NCBI GenBank assembly: GCA_016782825.1
Contig: JADHXT010000084.1
Coordinates: 1 to 11,002, forward strand
Direction of reading: 5' to 3'
DNA length: 11,002 nucleotides
From: Candidatus Brocadiia bacterium
Lineage (GTDB): Bacteria; Planctomycetota; PUPC01; DSUN01
Shown here: piece after piece, positions 5,104 to 11,002 of the stretch
Layout of the letters: each line of letters begins with the position of its first letter
Numbering within the stretch: the first letter of the stretch is position 1
Translations under genes and position numbers: made by a program
Notes under the pieces: generated by a model
The model's database searches: none
What the model was told of the DNA's origin: nothing
The model's input: the letters and a program-made list of their open reading frames with translations, nothing else

Positions 5104-5145
5104 ATGCTCGCGAAGGGCTACATCAACACGAAGGAGATGGCCTGA
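5104..5145 (+). CDS. Possible 13-residue leader ORF coupled to the operon
   Basis: ATG at 5104 is preceded by GGAG (5092-5095) 8 nt upstream, and the ORF MLAKGYINTKEMA ends with TGA 5143-5145. The stop overlaps the ATG of the next gene (TGATG), which suggests translational coupling. The frame can be extended upstream to a TAG near 5049, giving SPETREQRLGVLPMLAKGYI, which vaguely resembles a LuxR-type helix-turn-helix (REREVLxLLAxGxxNKEIA), so it could instead be a remnant of a regulator. Too short to decide. Confidence 0.25.
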   Translation: MLAKGYINTKEMA

Positions 5146-6425
5146 TGGCGCGGAAACAACGAGCTACTCGCCGCCGGTTCCTGGGCGCCACGGCGGCAAC
5201 CGCCGGCGGGATGCTGATCCCCGGCGAGGTCGGACTGGGCGCCGAAGCAACCACTCCCCCGGCCGACTTCCCTTCGACGGATCACTTCTGGTATCGCCCG
5301 CAGCCGGCCGGCCTGTTTGTCGACTCGCAGCGCGACAACAAGGCCTTCGGCTATGCGGACGGCAAAGTGTTCCTGTCCGAGGACAACGGCCGCACCTGGC
5401 CGCATAGCATCGCGTTCCCCGACGCTCGCCACATCGTGTTCAGTTGCATTCTGAAGAACGGGAACATCCTCTTCAGCGCGCTGGCAAAGCTGTACCTCAG
5501 CACGGACAGCCTGAAGACGTACAAGCAGATCACGGTGAAGGATACCGACGGCAGCGACTACACCCCGCATACGCCCAAGACCCCCGGCCGCCCCGGCTGG
5601 TACTTCCACACCATCGCGGGCGTCAACACGTGGGATGTGAAGGGGGAGGAGATGCTGGTGTGGGGGAACTACTGCAACGTGATTGGCGGCGCGGCGCCGG
5701 TCAACATCTACTACTCGACCAACAGCGGGCAGACCGTGAAGATCGCGTATTCGTTCGGACAGAACCCGTACAACCGGGACAACGGCTCCGGGGGTGGAGG
5801 CAAGACAGGCACGTCGCTTGGCAACGCCGACAACCCGGTCGTCTGCCGCCACGTTCACGACGTGGCGTATAACCCGGCCGAAAACGCGTTCTATGCCTGC
5901 ACAGGCGACTTCGATCGAGCGGAGGGGCACGAGTGCCACTGGCTGAGAGGCACCTATGACGCCGGCAAGGACGAGTGGCATTGGAAGGTCATCGTGTCGG
6001 ACAGAATGAACTCGCGATACAAATGCGGCGGCATCAACTTCGTCGACGGCAAGCTCTACTGGATCAGCGACTCCAACGGCCCCAAGCCGTACGACAGAGG
6101 AGTCTTTCGGTGCGACCCGGGCGACATAGCCAATCCCGCGAAGCACACGCTGCTCTTCAATCCGGGGGTAGAGTCCGGCAACATGATCATCCAGGACGGC
6201 GTCATCCTGGCGTCGCATTGCGCGCCCGCGTCGCCGATGGCCACGGGATTCATCGTTTCCCTGGATTTGGGCAAGACCTGGGCGCAGTACGATCTCAAGG
6301 AGCTCGGCAGGCGGTCGCCCTGCCGCTTCCACCGGAAGAATGGTGAGGGATGGTTCAGGGTGGACCTGAGATCGAGCTGGGTCACGCCCGCTGGGATGAT
6401 GTTCATCAAACCAAAGAAGCGTTAG
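5145..6425 (+). CDS. Tat-exported BNR-repeat (sialidase-like beta-propeller) protein
   Basis: A 426-residue protein with a twin-arginine signal: T8-R9-R10-R11-F12-L13, then a hydrophobic Ala/Gly stretch and likely cleavage near residue 33. The body is rich in Asp-box (BNR) motifs typical of sialidases and related beta-propellers: SEDNGRTW at 78-85 is canonical; STDSLKTY (119-126), STNSGQTV (191-198) and SLDLGKTW (372-379) are variants. Such proteins cleave or bind glycans; no complete sialidase arginine triad was identified, so hydrolase activity is unproven. AAGGAG (5131-5136) lies 8 nt before the ATG. It is the first gene of a + strand group with the ceramidase-like gene (66 nt gap) and the Gfo/Idh/MocA gene. 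The long minus-strand frame opposite it is a composition effect. Confidence 0.75.
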   Translation: MARKQRATRRRFLGATAATAGGMLIPGEVGLGAEATTPPADFPSTDHFWYRPQPAGLFVDSQRDNKAFGYADGKVFLSEDNGRTWPHSIAFPDARHIVFSCILKNGNILFSALAKLYLSTDSLKTYKQITVKDTDGSDYTPHTPKTPGRPGWYFHTIAGVNTWDVKGEEMLVWGNYCNVIGGAAPVNIYYSTNSGQTVKIAYSFGQNPYNRDNGSGGGGKTGTSLGNADNPVVCRHVHDVAYNPAENAFYACTGDFDRAEGHECHWLRGTYDAGKDEWHWKVIVSDRMNSRYKCGGINFVDGKLYWISDSNGPKPYDRGVFRCDPGDIANPAKHTLLFNPGVESGNMIIQDGVILASHCAPASPMATGFIVSLDLGKTWAQYDLKELGRRSPCRFHRKNGEGWFRVDLRSSWVTPAGMMFIKPKKR

Positions 6426-6442
6426 TACGGTAGCACGAAGAC

Positions 6443-6467
6443 GGTCTCCTTTGCGCTGCCAGAGACC
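6443..6467. other. Small inverted repeat in the intergenic gap
   Basis: GGTCTC (6443-6448) and GAGACC (6462-6467) form a 6-bp stem around a 13-nt loop in the 66-nt gap between two operon genes. There is no following T-run, so it is not a typical terminator; it might stabilise or process the mRNA. Confidence 0.2.
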
Positions 6468-6491
6468 ACACTGGAATCCGCGAGAGTTCAT

Positions 6492-7880
6492 ATGAATAGC
6501 AGGGCACGAATACGGCGAATGGCCTTGGTGAAGGCTGGCGTTACGCTCTGCGTGGTGATGGTCACCAGCGCAACGGCAGGCCAGGCTGGAGCGGCTGGGC
6601 TGCGAGTCGGTTGGGCCACGACGAACATCACCCCGGATAAGCCCGTCCTCATGCCCGGGTTTCACGGGAAGAGGATTTCCGGCGGTGTGCGAGACCCTCT
6701 CACGGCGACGGTGCTCGCGCTGGAGAGCATCGGGCCGGGCGGTGACGTTGCCGAGCAGGCCATCATGGTCTCGTGTGATTTGATCGCGATCAACAGATCG
6801 ACCCAGGACTCCGTCAAGGAGATCATCAAAGACAGGCTTCCCGGTTTCGATTCCGACAAGCTGTTCCTCAATGCGACCCATACTCATCAGGGCGCGCTCG
6901 CCCAATCGGGGGTATTCAAGGGCGTGTTCCGCCTGACTCCTGCGGAACGGGCCAGAGGGGTGATGACGGGAGACGAATACGGCAAGTTCCTGGTGGGCCG
7001 CGTTGCGGAAGCGGTTGTGAAGGCGTGGAAGGAGCGCAGACCCGGCGGCCTCAGTTGGGCACTCGATCAGGCCGTGGTGGGGTTCAACCGGAGGTACGTG
7101 TACTTCGATGGCAGTGCCAGGATGTTGGGGCCTGTCAACACCGCGGAGTTCGACTGCGTCGAAGGCGTCGAGGACCACGGTCTGTCTCTGCTCTTCTTCT
7201 GGGACACGGACAAGAAACTGACCGGGATCGTGATCAACGTCGCTTCGACGGCCCAGGCCGAGCAGGGCGGGAGCCGCATTTCGGCGGATTTCTGGCACGA
7301 CGTGAGGAAGGAGATCGCGGCGCGGCACTCCAAGGACGTGTTCGTCTTCCCGCAATGTGGCGCCGCGGGCGACATTTATAACTCTGGCAAGTTCCGTCAC
7401 CGAGCCGAAGCCGCGATGGCCGCACGCAAGGGGATTTCGTGGCGGCAGGAAATCGGCCGACGCATCGCCGACGGGGTGGGCCGAGCCCTGCCCGTCGCTC
7501 GGACGGGTGTCGACTTCAAGCCTGTGTTCAAGCATACGGTCGCGCGAGTCGATCTCCCCGTCGAGGATCCACCCGCGCCGCCGTTCTACATTACCGATCC
7601 GGTGAAGCCGGCGGAATTCCACGTGGTCCGGCTCGGGGATGTTGCCGTGGTGACCAACCCGTTCGAGTTGTTCGTAGACTACGGGATCCGGATGCAGGCG
7701 CGCAGCAAGGCCGTGTTGACATTCGTGGTCCAACTGTCCTGCCACGCGAGCGGCTATCTGCCCACCGCCAGGGCGGTGCGGGGAGGCGGCTACAGCGCCG
7801 TCGAGTACCTCGTCGGCCCGGACGGCGGGCGAGTGCTCGTCGATGAAAGCGTCAAGCGAATCAATGCGCTCTGGCCGTAG
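6492..7880 (+). CDS. Exported neutral/alkaline ceramidase-like protein
   Basis: A 462-residue protein with a Sec signal peptide (RARIRR, then a hydrophobic stretch to about residue 34, ending TAGQAGA). The mature part starts LRVGWATTNITPD at 37-49, the hallmark of the neutral/alkaline non-lysosomal ceramidase N-terminal domain (PF04734). NATHTHQG at 127-134 is the conserved histidine motif linked to the zinc site. Near the C-terminus, CHASGYLPTARAVRGGGYS fits the family's conserved 'GYxPT...GGY' segment. True ceramidases split the amide bond of ceramide; many bacterial relatives in the PVC group are about this size, lack the usual C-terminal domain and have no proven substrate. GAGAG lies a few bases before ATG 6492. 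The next gene starts 14 nt after the stop, so the two are co-transcribed. Confidence 0.82.
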   Translation: MNSRARIRRMALVKAGVTLCVVMVTSATAGQAGAAGLRVGWATTNITPDKPVLMPGFHGKRISGGVRDPLTATVLALESIGPGGDVAEQAIMVSCDLIAINRSTQDSVKEIIKDRLPGFDSDKLFLNATHTHQGALAQSGVFKGVFRLTPAERARGVMTGDEYGKFLVGRVAEAVVKAWKERRPGGLSWALDQAVVGFNRRYVYFDGSARMLGPVNTAEFDCVEGVEDHGLSLLFFWDTDKKLTGIVINVASTAQAEQGGSRISADFWHDVRKEIAARHSKDVFVFPQCGAAGDIYNSGKFRHRAEAAMAARKGISWRQEIGRRIADGVGRALPVARTGVDFKPVFKHTVARVDLPVEDPPAPPFYITDPVKPAEFHVVRLGDVAVVTNPFELFVDYGIRMQARSKAVLTFVVQLSCHASGYLPTARAVRGGGYSAVEYLVGPDGGRVLVDESVKRINALWP

Positions 7881-7894
7881 GCAAGGAGAACACG

Positions 7895-9196
7895 ATGGCC
7901 ATGCCACGGGGGAAACATCTCACGCGGCGGGGATTCCTGGGAACGGCTGCGGCCGTGGCGGCGCCCTACGTCGTTCCCTCCTCGGTTCTGGGGAAGGGAA
8001 CAGCGGTCGCGCCCAGCGAACGCGTCGTGGTGGGCTACATCGGAACCGGAGTGCAGGGACTGAAGGCCAACCTGCCCATGCTGTTGGGCTTGCCACAGGC
8101 CCGGGTGGTCGCCGTCTGCGATGTCTGGAAGCAGAACCGCGACCGGGCCAAGAGCCGGGTCGACGCCCACTACAGGAACAAGGAGTGCCGAGACTACGTG
8201 GACTTCCGGGGCATATTGGCCCGGGAGGACATCGATGCGATCGGCATCGCCACGCCCGACCACTGGCACGTCCCCATGGCCGTTGCGGCGGTGAGAGCCG
8301 GCAAGGACGTGCACGTCGAGAAGCCGTTGGGAATCAGCCTGGCCGAGGGCCTGGCCTGCCGGGACGCGGTCAAGCGCTTCGGCCGCGTGTTCCAGTACGG
8401 CACGGAATCGCGGTCCGTCACGAGTTGCCGCCTGGCGTGCGAGCTTGTGCGCAATGGGCGAATCGGTGAGATCCGTGAGATCCAGGTGGACGTCCCGGAT
8501 CCTCCGAAGCGCAATCCCCCCAGGCCGCCGCAGCCGGTGCCCCCGGGGTTGGACTACGACCTGTTCCTTGGTCCGGCACCCTGGCGGCCCTTCACGATTC
8601 TGCCGATGGCGGGCGCCTATCCCTATCCCTGGTACTATGTTCGCGACTACTGCGTGGGCTGGATCAACAACTGGGCCGCGCATCTGCTCGACCTGCTTCA
8701 GTGGGGCTTCGACACCCACCTGGCCGGCCCGTGGGAGGTCGAGGGCACCGGCGTGATCCCCACCGAGAGCGATCACGACGTGGTGGTCCGATGGGACGTG
8801 CGCATCCAGTTCGCGAACGGGGTCAGGATGACCTTCCGCGGCGGCGGACAGGTCACTCGGTTCATCGGCACCGAAGGAGAGATCGCCTTGCGCTACGGGG
8901 GCCTGGCGGACGACAAGACCAAGGCCCTGGTACAATCGTCTCGCAGCTCAGGGGGCCACTCTCTGCCGGTGAGCACAAATCACGAACAGAATTTCATCGA
9001 GTGTGTCAAGACCCGCCGCACCCCAGTGAGCTCTATTGACGACGCCGTGCGCTCCGACACCATCGGGCACGTCTCAGAGATCGCGGTTCGGACCGGGCGC
9101 AAGATCACGTGGGACCCAGTCAAAGAAGCGATCATCGGCGACCCTGAGGCATCGCGCCTTCTTTCGCGCGTCCTGCGGGAACCGTGGCAGATATAG
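7895..9196 (+). CDS. Tat-exported Gfo/Idh/MocA-family oxidoreductase
   Basis: A 433-residue protein with a twin-arginine signal (T10-R11-R12-G13-F14-L15-G16, then an Ala-rich stretch). The Rossmann domain shows VGYIGTGVQG with GxGxxG at 50-55, the acidic end VAVCDVW near 72-78, ATPDHWH at 119-125 and VEKPLG at 141-146 (Lys143 of the EKP motif). The C-terminal domain carries NNWAAHLLDLLQWG, where the conserved GxHxxD-type His and Asp of the family lie. The enzymes use NAD(P) to oxidise or epimerise sugars or polyols, in PVC bacteria often as Tat-secreted enzymes with bound cofactor. AAGGAG is 8 nt before the ATG. It follows the ceramidase-like gene by 14 nt and ends 123 nt from the convergent glycoside-hydrolase-like gene. 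The substrate cannot be read from sequence. Confidence 0.9.
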   Translation: MAMPRGKHLTRRGFLGTAAAVAAPYVVPSSVLGKGTAVAPSERVVVGYIGTGVQGLKANLPMLLGLPQARVVAVCDVWKQNRDRAKSRVDAHYRNKECRDYVDFRGILAREDIDAIGIATPDHWHVPMAVAAVRAGKDVHVEKPLGISLAEGLACRDAVKRFGRVFQYGTESRSVTSCRLACELVRNGRIGEIREIQVDVPDPPKRNPPRPPQPVPPGLDYDLFLGPAPWRPFTILPMAGAYPYPWYYVRDYCVGWINNWAAHLLDLLQWGFDTHLAGPWEVEGTGVIPTESDHDVVVRWDVRIQFANGVRMTFRGGGQVTRFIGTEGEIALRYGGLADDKTKALVQSSRSSGGHSLPVSTNHEQNFIECVKTRRTPVSSIDDAVRSDTIGHVSEIAVRTGRKITWDPVKEAIIGDPEASRLLSRVLREPWQI

Positions 9197-9319
9197 GGCC
9201 ACAGGCCACGCCCGCCAGCGTCGAATCCGGCACAGGCCAGGGGCCTTCCGCGCCGCTCTCGCCGACTGTGAGGCCTGCACCCCGGTCGCCCGTCCAGGCC
9301 GGAGGGAACTGGTATCGGA
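9197..9319. terminator. Convergent intergenic gap with GC-rich inverted repeats
   Basis: The gap separates two convergent genes, where bidirectional termination is expected. GGCCTG (9272-9277) can pair with CAGGCC (9295-9300) around a 17-nt loop, and AGGCC/GGCCT form a small stem near 9234-9246. No T-run follows on either strand, so an intrinsic terminator is only weakly supported. Confidence 0.22.
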
Positions 9320-11002
9320 TCATGGGAGCGGCGGGCGAACGGCGGGGTTGGCGTTCTGGGCATGGTAGATCGCGATCAACTCCGCGAACGCCTTGTTGCA
9401 GCGATCGTTCGGCGAGCCACCGTTGGCTTTCAGCTCGGCATCCAGCAGCGCTCGCAGGTAAAGCTGCCGCCACCGCCAGGATTTCCGAACCCGCGGCGCA
9501 AGCCTCTTGTCGATCTGCTGAACGCTGGCGTAGGCTTCCTCCGCGCCGGGGTCGGCTCGGGGCTTCGCCCCGCGAGAAGGGAACCAGTTCAGGTCCAGCT
9601 TCACGCCTGCCAGCTTGCCGGGCCACCAGCGCATGTGATGGTTCCGCTCCAACGTCGCGATGACCTTCAGAGTCTCGTCCACGACCTCGGGGGAGAACTC
9701 GTAGGCGACGTATTCGCGCAGGGTGTCTTCCGCCGGTCGATCGCTCCAGTAGAACTGGCTGTACACCACCTTGGTGATGTCCTCGTAGATGCCCTCGGAG
9801 TAAGGGAAGCCGCCCGCGATCTTCTGCTTGACGGCGTTCCATTGACGCTGGACGTGGCGTGGCAAGGGCGTGGCCCCGAAGCCGCCCCAGGGAAAGGTGT
9901 TGTGCATGCTGATCTCAGGAAAACCGACCATCGGCAGCCCGCCCGGCATCGGTCGCGTGGTTCCCTCCGCCAGCACATAGTCCGCCCAGGGCTTCCTCGC
10001 GGCAAAGGCCTTTGCCAGTCCCTGCCATTCGCCCTCGTCGAACATCCAGGCCGACACGATGATCTGCACTCCTGGCAGCTTCTTCCGGGCCAGCGCGGCG
10101 AGCGGCTCCGCCGCTTTCAAGAAACCGTTGCTGCCCCAGGGACGGCACCGAACGCAGCCGCACCCACCCGCGTCGTAGGGCCAGATCCACACATACCGCG
10201 GGCGCAAGTCGGCACACCAATCGAACTCCTGACCGAGGACGTTCAGAATGTACTCCATCCCCGCAGGCTTGCTCGGGCAGACCTGCCACGTGTAGCGGGC
10301 CCCCCGCATGCCGCCGGGGTCCGCGCGCAGAGCTGGAGGCGAGTTCTTGTAGGCCTCGTTCGCGATCACGACGAGGCTAACATCCAGGCCGATGTTCTTC
10401 GCTGCCTCGCAGATCGCATGAAGACGTGCGCGGAATTCGACGGCCTTGGGATCGTCAAAACCGTCGCCGCAATAGCGCATGTCGTACCAGACGACCAGTG
10501 CATTGAACCCCCAGAGCCCCAGTTCTTCCACGTAACGTTGGATCTCCTCGATGGGCGCATCGTGGTAGAAGTTGTGGAAGTGGGTGGCGAAGTAGATGCC
10601 GCGGACCGGGTAGGAAGGAACTGAAGTTCCGCGCCACGTGCCCGGTGTGAAATCACCTTGGCGGTACCGCGACGTCCGCAGGAACTTGCCCACGCCGTAG
10701 AGCAGACCGCGCTCGTCATTGCCGATGATTCGCACGGAGCCGCCGGCGCCGTCGGCGATCTTGAATCCTCCGGCGCCGATGCCCGAATCGATGGCCAGTT
10801 CCACCACCAACGGCGCCTCGCCCGAGGTGACGACCTTCGTCTCGCAACGCTGACTGACCTGCTGGGCCAGAACGCGAGCAATGTTCTCCGATACCGGCCC
10901 GGCCTGCGGCGGCAGAACCACGCGGACCAGCTTCACGGCGGCAGCGGGCGCCATTCCGGATCTCAGCAGCGCAAGGCAGACAACAGCAGCAGCCATCCTC
11001 AT
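9320..11002 (-). CDS. Exported glycoside-hydrolase-like protein (alpha-glucuronidase/GH20-like architecture)
   Basis: A frame of 560 residues ends at TGA 9320-9322 and begins at the ATG of bases 11002-11000, the window edge, so the real start may be upstream. It begins with a hydrophobic signal-like stretch (MAAAVVCLALLRSGMAPAAA). Residues 24-110 resemble the non-catalytic N-terminal domain of GH20/GH67-type enzymes: IGNDERGLLYGVGKFLR at 93-109 is characteristic. The catalytic-barrel part follows: RGIYFATHFHNFYHD (134-148), GLWGFNALVVWYDMR (162-176), RYVWIWPYDAGGCGCVRC (269-286), SAWMFDEGEW (317-326) and YSEGIYEDIT (401-410). Acidic residues of PYDAGG, FDEGEW or YSEGIYED are candidate catalysts, but I cannot choose. 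It likely cleaves glycosides outside the cytoplasm and complements the facing operon. Confidence 0.68.
   Translation of the reverse strand: MRMAAAVVCLALLRSGMAPAAAVKLVRVVLPPQAGPVSENIARVLAQQVSQRCETKVVTSGEAPLVVELAIDSGIGAGGFKIADGAGGSVRIIGNDERGLLYGVGKFLRTSRYRQGDFTPGTWRGTSVPSYPVRGIYFATHFHNFYHDAPIEEIQRYVEELGLWGFNALVVWYDMRYCGDGFDDPKAVEFRARLHAICEAAKNIGLDVSLVVIANEAYKNSPPALRADPGGMRGARYTWQVCPSKPAGMEYILNVLGQEFDWCADLRPRYVWIWPYDAGGCGCVRCRPWGSNGFLKAAEPLAALARKKLPGVQIIVSAWMFDEGEWQGLAKAFAARKPWADYVLAEGTTRPMPGGLPMVGFPEISMHNTFPWGGFGATPLPRHVQRQWNAVKQKIAGGFPYSEGIYEDITKVVYSQFYWSDRPAEDTLREYVAYEFSPEVVDETLKVIATLERNHHMRWWPGKLAGVKLDLNWFPSRGAKPRADPGAEEAYASVQQIDKRLAPRVRKSWRWRQLYLRALLDAELKANGGSPNDRCNKAFAELIAIYHAQNANPAVRPPLP

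Noticed and set aside
5118..7907. A 929-codon open frame on the minus strand across the two operon genes
   Set aside because: It lies exactly antisense to genes with clear signals and family motifs, carries no recognisable domain, and such frames are common opposite GC-rich coding DNA.
7790..8935. A 381-codon minus-strand frame
   Set aside because: Opposite the Gfo/Idh/MocA gene; composition effect.
9362..10624. A 420-codon + strand frame
   Set aside because: Shadow of the glycoside-hydrolase-like gene, whose frame has the recognisable motifs.

Overview
The window is GC-rich bacterial DNA, probably from a Planctomycetota or related PVC-group organism. This is inferred from gene content only: Tat-exported Gfo/Idh/MocA and BNR-repeat proteins, a ceramidase-like exported protein, a planctomycete-style ADP-ribosylglycohydrolase and a secreted glycoside-hydrolase-like protein. 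Window-long open frames antisense to real genes fit strong GC3 bias. No rRNA, tRNA or CRISPR array was seen.

Left part (1-1637, + strand): the C-terminal end of an IS630-family transposase (1-164), a stretch with no recognisable gene (165-530) that may hold a gene remnant on the minus strand, and a complete ADP-ribosylglycohydrolase-family gene (531-1637).

Middle part (about 1680-4990): the unusual region. It holds four copies (A, D, B, C from left to right, all minus strand) of a small cassette family not explained by any element I know. The fullest copy, B, has a structured leader of about 130 nt, a zinc-ribbon mini-ORF of about 45 residues (CxxC...CxxC), and a basic Trp/Arg-rich second ORF ending in a conserved KVWVRG...VPKEFL...CCFEVWER segment. 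B and its neighbours are in tandem with a 720 bp period marked by a TTCCATATGGAA-like palindrome. A exported-protein gene with an HExxH motif (2118-3152, minus) lies between truncated copies D and A. Copy C is cut at the point where the C-terminal stub of a DegT-type aminotransferase begins (4697-4880, plus).

Right part (about 5020-11002): a candidate promoter (TTGACA at 5021) precedes a + strand operon of three exported proteins: a Tat-exported BNR/sialidase-like protein, a Sec-exported ceramidase-like protein and a Tat-exported Gfo/Idh/MocA oxidoreductase. A secreted glycoside-hydrolase-like protein of about 560 residues converges on it from the minus strand and reaches the window end. Together they look like an extracytoplasmic locus for taking apart glycans or glycoconjugates; the substrate cannot be read from sequence.

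The best candidate for something undescribed is the tandem zinc-ribbon/basic-protein cassette family with its conserved leader. The protein frames show mostly synonymous differences between copies, so they were probably under selection, but several copies are now broken.
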